This document shows positions 10,555 through 22,210 of a DNA stretch of 64,000 bases, piece by piece (positions within the stretch are counted from its first letter, which is position 1; every line of letters begins with the position of its first letter). The notes below the pieces were generated by a model. That model was not told where the DNA came from. It worked only from the letters and a program-made list of their open reading frames with translations, and did no database searches. Origin of the DNA: Monodelphis domestica (Eukaryota; Chordata; Mammalia; Didelphimorphia; Didelphidae); NCBI RefSeq assembly GCF_027887165.1, contig NC_077227.1:70691252-70755251 (forward strand). Reading direction: 5' to 3'. Both the position numbers and the translations under genes were made by a program.

Positions 10555-10735
10555 TATGGTGATTTTTTAAAAGCTTATTTATTTATTTATTTAATTAGTT
10601 TAGCATGTTTTTCCACAGTTACATGATTCATGTTCTTTCCCTCTTCTCCTCCCAGCCCCCTCCCATAGCCAACCAGCAATTCCACTGGGTTTTACATGTG
10701 TCATTGATCAAGAGCTATTTTAGGATGATTTTTTA
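10555..10735 (-). mobile_element. short L1 LINE 3' end
   Basis: TTTATTTAATTAGTTTAGCA, then TTACATGATTCATGTTCTTT and TTTTACATGTGTCATTGATC: the extreme 3' end of the same L1 subfamily as 8557-9101, truncated after about 170 bp. Confidence 0.8.
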
Positions 10736-10867
10736 AAAAGCATCAATAACAACTTCATTTTAAAAATAGCAATACTTTTTTTAAAAAGATGATTTCTAGC
10801 AACAGCAAAAAATTACAAACTGGCCTGATGAGTCTCCTCAAATTTAGCTAAGTGGCTTCTTAGAGGA

Positions 10868-11100
10868 CATACATTGTTTCAGTTGCATCTGGTTCTTTAT
10901 GACCCCATTTGGGGTTTTCTTGGCAAAGAGTCTGGAATGGTCTGCCATTTCTTTCTCCAGCTCATTTGATATATGAGGGACTGAGGCAACCAGGGCTAAG
11001 TGACTTGTCCAGAGTCACACAGCTAGTAAGTATCTAAGACCAGTTTTGTACCCAAGTCCTCTTGACTCCATACCCAACTTTCTATCCATTGTGCCACCTT
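10868..11100 (-). mobile_element. RTE-tailed CORE-SINE
   Basis: Starts with the tail TTTCAGTTGCATCTGGTTC and GGGGTTTTCTTGGCAAAGAG, passes through GTGACTTGTCCAGAGTCACA and ends at the tRNA-like head TATCCATTGTGCCACC. Nearly full length. Confidence 0.85.
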
Positions 11101-11625
11101 GAGGGCATATACACAGTTATTCTCTGGGCCCATCTTTAAAGCCCTCCAGCTGGGTAGGATTTGCCAATTTATGTGCCTTGGTACATCCTTGGAGAATTCA
11201 GGTCACCTGCACACCATGATGAGGAATAAGAGGGAAAAGCTTACAGAGGCTACAATTTGCACACTTTGCAATGTATACAATGAGGTCTGGCTTGCACACA
11301 CACACACAGGCACTCCTGGGCACACAAACACTCACGTGTTTTTATGCTCTTCTCAGCACACCATGATCTGCATCCCTGTCTGGCACAGTGATCTGCCCTT
11401 TGCTACAACAGCCACACAGTCTAGGATCCCTGCATACCCATGTGTGCCATGGCTGCAAGTGACCCAGCCAACATACATGCCCCTTACACATAGGTGCCAT
11501 AGCCTGGACATAGCCCGTGTTCTATACGGACCACTTCCTAGACAGCATCTCCAAAGAATGCTTCAGTCTACAACATTGTAGACTACAACATCTACAACAT
11601 GATCCACTAGGATTCTCAAGATGCT
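11101..11625. other. intergenic unique sequence
   Basis: No recognisable gene or repeat except a short CA run near 11297. The 160-residue open frame that starts here shows no domain or compositional sign of coding. Confidence 0.45.
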
Positions 11626-12234
<609 letters not shown>

Positions 12235-12284
12235 ACTACCTGCCAGGCACTGTGCAAAGCCTTTACAAAGGGCTCTGTGTGGGG

Positions 12285-12425
12285 GGAGATTCAAATTCCA
12301 CCTCTGATACTTACTTCCTGTGTGACCTGATTTAACCTACCTGGGCCTGAGTTTCCTCACTTATGAAACGAGGGTGTTGGATTCTATGGATTCATTGGTC
12401 CTTTTTAGCACTATGTGATCTGAGA
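12285..12425 (+). mobile_element. MIR-like SINE fragment
   Basis: TTCAAATTCCACCTCTGATA, TTCCTGTGTGACCTGA and CTGAGTTTCCTCACTTATGA mark a diverged CORE-SINE lying between two tandem arrays. Confidence 0.65.
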
Positions 12426-12434
12426 TGAGTAAGG

Positions 12435-12642
12435 GATAGAGAGATAGATAGATAGACAGACAGACAAATAGATGATAGACAGACAGACAGATAGATAGAT
12501 GATAGACAGACAGACAGATAGACAGATAGATAGATAGATAGATGAATGGATAGAAAGAGATCGATGGATAGAGGGACAGATATACAGAGACAGACAGACA
12601 GATATCCAGATAGATAGATAGACAAAAAGATAGATACAGAGA
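12435..12642. repeat. GATA/GACA array
   Basis: About 200 bp of mixed GATA and GACA tetramers with GATGATAGACAGACAGACA blocks repeated at 12471 and 12499. It is the tetranucleotide mix known from Bkm-type satellites. Confidence 0.95.
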
Positions 12643-13435
12643 AGCCCAATCTGATGGAGGGAGCTCCATAGCATGGGAGCACCCTGGGCCCTTGAGCCCA
12701 TCAAGAAGGCACCAGGCTCAGGAGCTCCCATGAGCCAGGCCCCAGAGCTAAGCTGAGCTGACCTCCTAGGGCTCTGATCTAGGGTCAGTGGGGTGGGGGG
12801 GGAATCCTAGGGAGGAAACTCAGAAGCTGACCCCCACTATGGATCAGCTTGAGTTCGGCTTACAGACTGCTGGAGAGGCTGATGCCTTAGAGTGCTGACA
12901 CCATTACTTTCCCAGCTGCCACCTTCTCCCCCCACCTCCAGCCCAGGGCAGTGACCCTTCCATAACCTGCCACTAAACCCTTGCTCTGACAGAGAAGCAC
13001 TATTTGGGATTTAGAACATCAGCTTGAGGGCTTGGTACAGTAATCAGGGCTGTGCAGGGGGCAGCTGGCTGTGTCTGCTCTGGGGAAGGAAGGGTGATGT
13101 GGATGCTGCTGCCCCAGAGAAGGTCCCCGAGAATATCCCCTCTCGATTCCACCAGCTCCAACTTCATTGAAATGCCCCCCACTCCTACCCCAGCCTCACA
13201 CACACACAGGTCCGACTCCCGTCCTTGAAGGGCACTTTGGCGCCTGAGCCCAGAGCTTGCTCTCCCTCTGCTCTGTAAGACAACGAAGGGGATAAGCACG
13301 TGCTTATGCTTTATCACGGTAAACTGTGAGAATTGTGGGAAACACACTGACTCTGTCCTGTGACTCAATTCTGGAGCTGCCTCTTTCTATTCAGTTCTGG
13401 TTCTAGTTCAAATTCTGTCTTGTGAGAAAAGTTTA
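12643..13435. other. intergenic, relatively GC-rich, nothing recognised
   Basis: Repeat-poor sequence with a short CACACACAC run at 13197. No coding exon could be supported in either strand. Confidence 0.4.
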
Positions 13436-14140
13436 TTTAACTGTGGGAAATGGGGGAAACATCCTTATTGCCTTGCTTGAACTTAACTCCATGTGGGTGG
13501 GAAGCTGGACCCCCTCTACCTGCTGTTGAGAGACCCTTAACCAAGGACTACGTTGACTAGACACACAGTTGGATCCTAAGATTGATCCAAGTTTTCTCCT
13601 AATTGTACATCTCTGCAAACCGGCCTCCTACGGATCAATCAGTTATTGCTTCCATGTTCCTTTGATTGTCTATCGACCCTTGGGAAGAGTAGGACACCCC
13701 TTTTCTTCAATCAGAGAATTGCATCTGCTCACTCTCCCTCTCCCAACTTGGAAAGTCCCTAACCTTTCATCCAATTAGAAATCAGATTAACTAATGTAAT
13801 ATTTCATTTTAATTAAGTGGCCTTACTTATAATCTATATTTTGATTTTTATAATGTTATAATAATTATATTTTGATCATTTGTCATGTATAAAAGTATGT
13901 TTTTCCTATATTTGGGGTCCAGACCTAAGCCTGGTCCCAATTTATTGAGAAATTGGCATGTGTTGCTTAATTAACTGATATGCTCAGGAGATCACACCTT
14001 TGCTTCCTTGGTCATTTAATCTATTGCTCATTACAGCTCCAAGATCCAACTGAAGAAACCCATCCATGAGAAATTAGGGTGACCCTGACACCTTACTTGT
14101 GTTCATCCAGGTTCATTTTCTACCAACATTAAGACACTGG
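13436..14140 (+). mobile_element. possible solo LTR remnant
   Basis: The segment begins TGTGGGAAATGGGGG, has a good TATA box (TATAAAAG, near 13889) followed about 25 bp later by GGGGTCCAGACC, and contains TGCTTAATTAACT, a word also present in the LTR-like region near 26178. No target duplication or internal viral sequence was found, and the boundaries are guesses. Confidence 0.25.
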
Positions 14141-14324
14141 CCCCTCAGGACCAATCTGGCCTAGTCAAACTCAGATCTCAGATATGACCATCTTCCCCAG
14201 CTCCTGGGTTCCAACTTTTGTGGAGCACTCAATTATCTTTGTTGGGTGGTGATTCAAAGACCTCAGGAGACTAAGACAGGGGTTGCAAATACAGACTTTC
14301 TTTATATCTAGCTGGGGCCATCAA

Positions 14325-14500
14325 AGTATAGAGTCATAGACTGAGAGGTAGAAGACATATCAATGGCCATCCAGCCCAGTCAAGGACACTGAGGTCCAGA
14401 GAGATTAAATAACTTGACCAAATTCTCATAGCAAAGACTTTCACTGAGTCAGGAGTTGAACCCAGGTCTTCTGAATCTCCCAATTTCCATTGTGCCTTGA
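14325..14500 (-). mobile_element. MIR-like SINE
   Basis: ATAGAGTCATAGACTGAGAG, ACACTGAGGTCCAGAGAGAT and GAACCCAGGTCTTCTGAA are reverse-complement landmarks of an old CORE-SINE. Confidence 0.65.
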
Positions 14501-14689
14501 GACCTTTTCCTTCATCTCCCCAGAAACAGCCTCAAGGGCAAGAATCCTTCCAAATGGAACACCAAGAATTGAATAGAGAAACAAGCCTACACACCCTTCT
14601 CCCATTGTGGCCTTAGTGAGGACATGGGATGTATATTGAAGGCTCAAGGAAGGTTATAGTTTTGGGGCCCTTGACAGTACCCTATTTCT

Positions 14690-14870
14690 GCCCACTTGCT
14701 CAGTATTTCTGTCTGGATATTCTACCAGCACCTGAGATCAAGGAGTCCAAAATGGTACCATACATCTTTCTCATCCCCATTTGCTGATCTCCCTGTTTCT
14801 TCTTCACGACACCATAATCCTCCTAGTCTCCAAAGTCAACCTCCCCACCTTCTTCCAAATATATGTATAC
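14690..14870 (+). mobile_element. L2 LINE fragment
   Basis: Text such as GTCTGGATATTCTACCAGCA and a following pyrimidine-rich stretch corresponds to the L2 open-frame region just after the reverse-transcriptase YADD box. Diverged. Confidence 0.5.
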
Positions 14871-14882
14871 ATCCAAGTCCAT

Positions 14883-15062
14883 GTAGCTAGATGGCATAGA
14901 CCATGGCTAGACCCCTAAGCCTAGCAAGACTAGTTCAAATCCTAACCTAGACACTTGCTGGATTTGTGATGTTGGCCAGGTCCTCCTCTGAAAAAATGAG
15001 AATGTTAAAATTGATTGACTTTAAGATCCATTCTGATTCCAAATCTATAATCCTATAATTCT
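14883..15062 (+). mobile_element. MIR-like SINE
   Basis: TAGCTAGATGGCATAGACCA head, AGTTCAAATCCTAACCTAGA box B and a 3' end CAAATCTATAATCCTATAAT. The central core is short. Confidence 0.65.
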
Positions 15063-15579
15063 GTCTTTAAAATGTCATTGAGATCTTTCCCTTCCTCTCC
15101 ACTCCCACTCTTCCACCTTTATTCAGGTCCTTGGACCTCTACTTTGAACTATTTTAATGGTCCCTAAGTCAAGTGCTCTCAGCTTGGGCATGTGTGCCTT
15201 ATAGGGATGCAAGAAACTTCTCAAAGGGTTCAGAGAATATTAGATAAATCACTATATTGTCCAAATGAATTCATTATTTTCTTCATTCCTAAGCATATAT
15301 GTGCATTGGAAATTCTCAAATTTATCAACTTTCATATTGAATAAGGGAACACAGGAAGGATTACTGAAACTCCTGCTCTAAACAATGGCAGCCTGAATAA
15401 CTCCTGCACCAAAGAATAACTCATAGAACCAATAAATAAACTTGTTAAAGAGAGTGATAATAGTGAGACACAACAAAACTCAACTGACCTCAGAAGAAAA
15501 TCGGTATCTCTGAAAACATATTAACGGGACCAAAAAAGAGGATGGATGAACTAAACATCCATTTGAAAATATTGCTTAA
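15063..15579. other. intergenic, nothing firm
   Basis: Parts near 15070-15200 may be very old L2 sequence. Nothing else is recognisable. Confidence 0.35.
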
Positions 15580-15985
15580 ATAACACACAGAGACTGATAC
15601 ACTATAGTACAATTGAATGTAATGGACTTGTCTACCAGCAGCAATGCAATGATCCAGGACAATTCTGAGGGATTTATGAGAAAGATGCTATCCACATTCA
15701 GAGGAAAAACTGTGGGAGTAGAAACAGAGAAGAAAAACAACTGCTTGATTACATGGGTCAATGGGGATGTGATTGGGGATGAAGACTCTAAACGATCACC
15801 CTAGTGCAAATATCAATAATATGGAAACAGGTGTTGATCAATGACACATGTAAAATCAAGTGGAATTGCTCATTGGCTTCTTGGGGGTGGGGAAGAGGGG
15901 AGGGAAAGAACATGATTCATGTAACCATGGAAAAATATTCTAAATTAATTAAATAAAAATTTCCAAATAAAAAAAAGAAAATACT
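15580..15985 (+). mobile_element. L1 LINE 3' end
   Basis: Runs from ACACAGAGACTGATACAC through AATGTAATGGACTTGTCTAC and GAACATGATTCATGTAACCA to the tail AATTAATTAAATAAAAATTT and a short A-run. It is the sense-strand counterpart of 8557-9101. Confidence 0.88.
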
Positions 15986-15989
15986 GTTT

Positions 15990-16750
15990 AAATCATCTCT
16001 CGACCAGCCTGCCTGTCCTCTAGCCCATCTTTCCCACAGCTAACAAAATCATCTTCTTGATGTCCACCTCTGACCACTTCCCTCAGTTGCTCAAGAACCT
16101 ACAACTGGACCCATCAATAAGGGATGTATCCTGGAGCCCAGGTCCTCTACCACCCCTATTCCTACTCCACTCCCCTATTACAAGCCTACTTTCTCTTAGA
16201 AACAATAAGAACTCCTTTCTTTTCAAAGCTATGTCCAAGGACTCCTCTCTCTCCTGCCCTAAGCATGCCCTATCTAAGAAACAAGCTTCCTTGCCTTCCC
16301 TCATCCCCCCTTTCCTCCCCCTACACTGGCTCCCCTCCCCAAAGCTCCCTAGTCTCAAGTCCTGACCTAGATCTCTGACTGCCACCATCTGTGGCTACAG
16401 CCCCCTTCCTGACCTCAGCAGATTTATGGCCTGGCTGGGCTGAGCAGAACTCTGGGCTGTCAGATTGCTCTTCCCCCATCCCTCTGATGGGTCTTAGCCT
16501 TCTTGAGATCATTTAGAACATCCTGAGCCTCGAAGCCACCATCCCCATTTCCTCCCTCCTTACATTACTCTTAAATTCTCCCACTCAAAGCATGGAAAGA
16601 TCCTGGTCTATGTCAGAGCATCCTTAGCTTCTCCCTCCACGTGCCAAATCAATAATGCTAACAGTCGATCCATTGATTGATCCATCAATGGAACAATGAT
16701 TCTAAATGTGGTGGTTGTTGCCATTTTAGCACTTAGTAAACAGAAGAGTA
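15990..16750 (+). mobile_element. L2 LINE 3' region
   Basis: AAAATCATCTTCTTGATGTC and CTCAAGAACCTACAACTGGA match the L2 C-terminal coding region. The end near 16730 (TTTTAGCACTTAGTAAACAG) matches the L2 3' end. Heavily diverged. Confidence 0.55.
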
Positions 16751-16754
16751 AACA

Positions 16755-16980
16755 ATGAGGGAGCAAAGTGGTTTAGGAGATACCGTGTCAGGCTTCAACA
16801 AAGAAAAGATGGAGGTCCAAATCTTGCCTCAGACACCTACTGGCCACATGACCTTGGGAAAATCATTTAACCTCTTGTTTTTCATCTGTAAAATGGGAAT
16901 AATAATAGCGCCAGCCTCACGGGGTTGCTGTGTGTGATGATTTATTTTATTATAGATTATTTAGACTTAAAATATTAATA
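16755..16980 (+). mobile_element. MIR SINE
   Basis: CCAAATCTTGCCTCAGACAC, ACATGACCTTGGGAAAATCA and CATCTGTAAAATGGGAATAA in order, followed by GGTTGCTGTG typical of the MIR 3' part. Confidence 0.75.
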
Positions 16981-16984
16981 ATGC

Positions 16985-17215
16985 TGTTTTTGGCATTCAG
17001 TTGTATCTGACTCTTTGTGACCCCATCTGGGGGTTCCTTGGCAAAGAGACTGGAGTGATTTGCCATTTCCTTCTCCAGATCATTTTGCAGATGAGGAAAC
17101 TGAGGCAAGCAGTGTGAAATGATTTGCTCAAGGTCACCTAGCTGGTAAGTTTCTGAGTTTGGGATTTGAACTGCAGATCCAGTGCTCTATCTGCTTTGCC
17201 ACCTAGAAATCCCTG
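16985..17215 (-). mobile_element. RTE-tailed CORE-SINE
   Basis: Tail GTATCTGACTCTTTGTGACC at the left, GATGAGGAAACTGAGGCAAG core, and the head TCTGCTTTGCCACCTAGAAA at the right. Nearly full length. Confidence 0.85.
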
Positions 17216-17412
17216 CTAATACTGAGTACATTTAAAGGTGTATGTTCAATAAGAAGTTTTTTAAAAACTTGATTTGTGTTATGTACGTATTTTTTTTCAG
17301 GGAATGGTTGTTAATATCTTTTTAAAGAAGTGGCTGCTAAGCAAACACACCTGGAGTAAAATGAAATAATATCTGTAAAGCCCTTTATAAACCTAGACAA
17401 ATGCCAGATATT

Positions 17413-17605
17413 AATAATAATCAAAGCTAACATTTATATAGTGCTTACTATGAACCAAACACTGTAGGAAGCACTTTACAATAATTATCTCACTTGATCC
17501 CCTCAACAACCTTGGGAGGTAAGTGTCATTATTATCTCCATTTTACAGATGAGGAAACTGAGGCAAACAGAGGTTAAGTAACTTGCCCAGGGTCACACCA
17601 CCACT
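17413..17605 (-). mobile_element. Ther-1/MIR3 SINE
   Basis: TAACATTTATATAGTGCTTA, CCCCTCAACAACCTTGGGAG and GATGAGGAAACTGAGGCAAA are present. The copy is well preserved but truncated at the head. Confidence 0.82.
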
Positions 17606-17799
17606 CACTTTTCAACATACCAGAGAAGACAGCAATTAGGTAAAATTAGTACAGGGCTAGATTCACAAAGAAATGCAAAAATAGTCCCTGACCTCATAGG
17701 AAACAAGACACAGATGATTAGATAGTAAACAAGATACATATTGGCATCAATGGAAAGCAGTCTCAAAGAGAAGGTACCAGGGATGATGGAGAAAGATGC

Positions 17800-18250
17800 A
17801 AAGGAAAAAATGCTGGGCTTGGAATCAAGAGATCATATATGGTTTGGAAAACCCAAACTGTCATTCAACAGCTGTGATCATGCATGAGTCCCTTAATTTG
17901 AAGCAGGTGAGGGGCACAGTATTGGACTTGAGTCATTAAGACCTGAGTTCCAATTCTGAATCAGACACTCACTTGCAGTGTGACCCTGGGCAAATTACTT
18001 AAACTCTCTCAGCCTCAGTTTCCTCATCTGTCAAAAGGGGGTTATAATAGCACCTGCCCCAAAGGCTTGGTATGAGGATGGATTGAGGTATCAGGTATAA
18101 AGTGCTTTACTAGCCTTCAAGTGCTATATAAATACTAATTATTACATCAGCCCTCTGAGCCTCAGTTCCCTCAGCTTTAAGATAGGGGCAATAATGCATG
18201 TACTACCTGCCACGTGGAACTGATCTGAAGAAACCATACAGATGTAATTT
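17800..18250 (+). mobile_element. nested MIR pair (MIR inserted into an older MIR)
   Basis: An outer MIR starts near 17815 (GCTTGGAATCAAGAGATC) and breaks off after GAGTCCCTTAA (about 17897). Its continuation, CTCTGAGCCTCAGTTCCCTC, resumes at about 18152. In between lies a complete younger MIR (about 17900-18147) with its own TTACTTAAACTCTCTCAGCC and CCTCATCTGTCAAAAGGGGG. Both are sense. Confidence 0.65.
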
Positions 18251-18254
18251 TATT

Positions 18255-18370
18255 CATTCAGTGACCAAGGCTGAGTCACTTTATGCCTCTGAGCCCCAGT
18301 TTTCTGATCTGTGAGATAAAGAGACTAGCTGATCTCAAGATCACGTCTGGCTCTGACATTGTGTGCCTCT
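18255..18370 (+). mobile_element. MIR/L2 3'-end fragment
   Basis: CTGAGTCACTTTATGCCTCT, CCCCAGTTTTCTGATCTGTG and AGATCACGTCTGGCTCTGAC match the shared 3' core. Confidence 0.55.
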
Positions 18371-18399
18371 GGGACTCAAATTCTAAATTCATTAAAAAA

Positions 18400-19010
18400 G
18401 TGTTATATTTTGTTTTTTACATCCTCTCCATTTCTCCCTTCTAAGTGGTTATTCCAAACTTTCTCAGCTCTCCTCAAATTCCTACACCACTTCCTCTACT
18501 CATTCCTTTCTGAGGAAGATTTTTGCCCCATACTTCCCTTAAAAAAAAAAAAAGATGCCATTGGTTGAATGACCTTCTTCTTTGTTTCCTCAATCAGATG
18601 ATCCCCACTATCACAGCTCCCCTCTCCTTCATCTTTGATCCCCTCCTATCTATTGGCTCCTTCCCTGCTGCCTGCAAACATAACATGTTCATGTCTCCCC
18701 ATCCTTAAAAAAAAATCATTTGTTTCAAAATCTCTACTAGCCGCCATCTTTTATGTCTCCTTCCATGTTCAGCTAACCTCCTAAACAACTGGAGAAAGTC
18801 ACCCATAACAGGCGCCTCCACTTTCTCTCCTTTCACTCACTTCTCACCTCTCACTCTTTGCAAGGTAACTTCAGACTCCATCGTTCAATGGAAGGTATGA
18901 CCAGGAGAAACTAACCAAAGTTAATGACGATCCCGTAATTGCCAAATCTAATGGCCATTTCTCAATTCTCATCCTTCCTGACCTCTCCATTACTATAGCC
19001 TTAGAGGCTG
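18400..19010 (+). mobile_element. L2 LINE reverse-transcriptase region, decayed
   Basis: TATTGGCTCCTTCCCTGCTG, TTTCACTCACTTCTCACCTC and AATTGCCAAATCTAATGGCC correspond to the coding region upstream of the L2 catalytic motif. The frame is broken repeatedly. Confidence 0.55.
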
Positions 19011-19279
19011 ATCTGTGACTGACATCTGCTGGGGCAGACGCCAAAGGATTACTCTGGCTAAAACCTTGAATCTTCTCCTAAAGGCTGTCAGAGACCATTT
19101 AATTACTCAATTGCTAATTACCCAGAGGATCTAGACAGGACTGCAGGGAAGCCTCCCATGTCTGGAGAATCTTGAGAGGCAGACAGTTAAAGACAGCAGA
19201 GTCAGCCTTTTGGAGAGGCTTTAGAGAGTCCTGGACTATTAAGGAGCCCCTTCCCTCTTCTACACCTTATTAAGGCTGC

Positions 19280-20150
19280 CTGTTCATAATCCTTCCTGTC
19301 CCAGGTCCTCCTCTGTTTATTTCCCCCATGATCAGACGCCCCTGTTAGGCTCCTGGGCTTTCCCAGTTGCAGATTCCTTAGTTATCTCTCCTATTAATAA
19401 TACCCCCCCATTACACACTTCTTTTAGTCATCCTACCAAATCTCAGGTCTTGCAAGTCATAGTTTGACCCAAGTTATTTACTTACTCCTGATTAGTGTCT
19501 ACCCTTCCACTCACAAAGACCTCATGGCAAGATGTCTCTAGTCACAGGTCCTTCAGTGACAGCTTCTACTGGTCACATCCCCCATCAGCACCATCAATGC
19601 CAGTGTCCCCCAGTTCTAAGTCCCCTTTGGCTCCTCTCTAATCTTGGACCATCTTGGTTATATATTCCTCCCAAGTCAGTGGTAACACATTTCTCCAAGT
19701 CTTTGCTTATTATAATAACCTTCAGAAGACTATCCCATCCTACCCACCTTCCCATCACCACACTCTCCTTAGCCACCCCTTAATTCATAATCCCACTAGG
19801 GCATATTCCTCATAAATCATTAGTCTCCCTTGGTTATAGTTTCCCTCCTCCTCCCCTCATTACCCATAATACCTATAACATCCTTTATCTCCCCCCCCCA
19901 TTATAAATACCATATGGTTGTAAATACCCCTGGCCATGGCCACCATCATCCATCATCTTCCCTTGATCATGCACCCTCCAAGCCAAAGGTCCCATGATTG
20001 CAGCTCCACCTTAAGACAAAATCCTATCACCACAGCCTCCAATAGCCATGTAGTCAAAGACCCTCTCTAATAATGAGCCCCTTTAGACATTGAACCTCCT
20101 GGTCAAACCATTCCCTGTACCCTTGGTCATAGGTCCCATAACCTGGGCCT
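19280..20150. repeat. degenerate minisatellite, period about 24-36 bp
   Basis: A weak motif of the form GGTCATAGNTCCCTCC recurs along the stretch. Examples start at 19456 (GTCATAGTTTGACC), 19658 (TTATATATTCCTCC), 19683 (TAACACATTTCTCC), 19834 (TTATAGTTTCCCTCC), 19998 (TTGCAGCTCCACC), 20027 (TCACCACAGCCTCC) and 20126 (GTCATAGGTCCC). Many spacings are 24-36 bp, though some are about half that. Individual units are highly diverged, so a standard tandem-repeat scan could miss it. Confidence 0.5.
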
Positions 20151-20234
20151 ATATTTTCTCTAAAAGTCAGCTCTTTTTTTCAAGGATACAATCTATAGTT
20201 GACCATGGCAGCACCATGTTAATGTTCTTCCTAG

Positions 20235-20390
20235 CATTATTATTCCTGTTTCATAAATGAAGAGCTGAAGCTCAGAGAGTTTAACTGTCTTGTCCACAGT
20301 CACACAGTTAAGAAATATCAATGGTGGGATCTGAACCCAGATCTCTATTGATTCCAAGTCCAATGTGATTTACATTGTACCATGACATAA
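20235..20390 (-). mobile_element. MIR-like SINE fragment
   Basis: ATGAAGAGCTGAAGCTCAGA, TTGTCCACAGTCACACAGTT and ATCTGAACCCAGATCTCTAT are reverse-complement CORE-SINE landmarks. Confidence 0.65.
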
Positions 20391-20393
20391 TCT

Positions 20394-20600
20394 CTGTACT
20401 CAAAGAATTTATAATCTAAGATGGGGAATAGATGAGTGCAAAAACAAATATGAGAATGTGAAAGTATGATGAGATGCATAAATAACTGTTAGAGGAACTC
20501 AGAGTGGACAGAGATCACTTCTCTAGGGCATCAAGTAGAACTTGGAGTAGACTTAAATGACCAAATTGAAAGATCCAGGGAAAGTATAGCTGATGGATCT
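20394..20600 (-). mobile_element. L2 LINE 3' end
   Basis: CTCAAAGAATTTATAATCTA and AGATGGGGAATAGATGAG match the reverse complement of the L2 3' end, as in 32955-33410. Confidence 0.5.
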
Positions 20601-20804
20601 AGAAAACATCACAGGCATCCCTACCACATCATAACCTTCCCCATCATGATTTCAATAGTGAGAATCTTGGAAATCTGAATTGTTGATTGTGGTCCTACAA
20701 ACATCAAGAGAGCTCCTGGAGCTCCAAATGGCTGTTTTGTACTCAAAAGATGAGAAAGTAACTGTCAATAGACTGAGCTTTAGTTCCCTGAGTCAACCCA
20801 AGAA

Positions 20805-20975
20805 TAATCTCAATAGATGGGAAGTCCCAGGTTCAAATCTGGCCTCAGACACTTCCTAGCTGTGTTACCCTGGACAAGTTGCGTAATCTCTATTGCCTAG
20901 CCCTTATAGATCTTCTGCCTTGGAACCAATACATTGTATTGATTCTAAGATGGAAGCAAGGGTTTAAAGAAAAGG
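20805..20975 (+). mobile_element. MAR1/WSINE1-like SINE, 5' truncated
   Basis: CCCAGGTTCAAATCTGGCCT, ACTTCCTAGCTGTGTTACCC and the 3' end TTGATTCTAAGATGGAAGCA with a short A tail. Confidence 0.85.
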
Positions 20976-21954
20976 ATGATCTCAATAACATTTTCCTCCT
21001 AAATGAGTAGGGGAGAGGGCTAACCATCTTAGGAGCTGTTATATCACCATCTCAAAATCTACTCAGACTTGGAAAATCATGGTGCCCACTGTCCCCATCC
21101 CTCCTGAAGCTTTGATCAACTGTACAGAATATCTCATTTGGATATGTCTTGTGCATGTTTTTTTTCCTTTTCTCCTTCTCTACTAGGGATGTCAATATAT
21201 TATCATTTAACTGGAAATACTTCTGTTGTCCAATGTAGGAATTAAAATGGGTGCCTATCCCTTTCCTTACCATACACAAACCAGTCTAGTCAATTATTCA
21301 CCTGCTCTTTTCCCACTACCTGACTTCCCTAAATCCTCTGGCAAGATGTAACACACAAAGAATGCACAAGGGAAATTAGCTTCTGATTCTATCCAGATGT
21401 CCCCCAAAGCTTCAGTGCAACAAGAAAATCCCTGGAAGATTCTCCATGGAGGTATACCTCCTCCATTCCCTCCCATAACACTCCATCCCCTCTTCCACCT
21501 GAGGTTTTCTCCCCTAGATCTCTTGGGAAAGGAAGGCAGATTTGAACTTCTTTCCTCTCCTGGCTTGGAAATGAGTATACAGTTTACATTTGCTTCTGCC
21601 TCCCTCCTCTTAGTGTGCTAACATTCTACCTACCCCTGGTAGCTAGATGACATAATTGAGTAGAAATTAAGAGGTCCCAGTTTTCAGTTCCAGTCCCAAG
21701 GATGTATCATATTGGGCTTTCAAGACTTAAAACTTAACTTAAAGTTCAACTTTAAACTTAACTTAAAACTCAACAAGGAAGCTATTACTGACTTCTAGTC
21801 CTATGGGACTAAAAAATTCCCATTTAATTTTTTATGCTGACCTAAAATAGATCAAAACCATGATGGGGAAATTCAAGATGGAAGGAACACCTATACTGTC
21901 ATGGTCTCGTTTTTCATTCATAGAATGAATGGTTTGGCCTAAATCAAATTTTTT
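20976..21954. other. intergenic, nothing recognised
   Basis: Unique sequence. There is a small internally repetitive patch of AACTTAACTTAAA at 21727-21772, and a possible MIR scrap near 21640-21735. Confidence 0.4.
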
Positions 21955-22210
21955 GTCTCATGGACCCTTTTGGTAGCCTGGTAAAAACCCTTCTCAGAAA
22001 AATCTTTTTAAATAATTGAAGGGCATGCTAAATTTTAGTTAGAGATTAGTGAGAATATAATTTTTCACATCCAAGTTTACAAGCCCCTTGAAATCTATAC
22101 AAAGATCCTTTGAGATTTCATAAAAATCTTGGGAATCTTTGAATGCCAGGCTAAGAATTATTGGCCTAGATGATCTCTCAGGTCCCTATCCCAGCTAAAT
22201 CCTATGATGC
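21955..22210 (+). mobile_element. ancient short interspersed repeat, probable non-autonomous DNA element
   Basis: TTTTTGTCTCATGGACCCTTTTGGTAG-type text followed by CTTCTCAGAAAAATCTTTTT and a later AGGCTAAGAATTATTGGC. A related copy lies at 26430-26580, which begins with AAAGGTTCTTAACTTTGTGT. Family not named. Confidence 0.4.

Noticed and set aside
11099..11581. 160-codon plus-strand frame
   Set aside because: It overlaps a SINE end and a CA run, and amino-acid use looks random.
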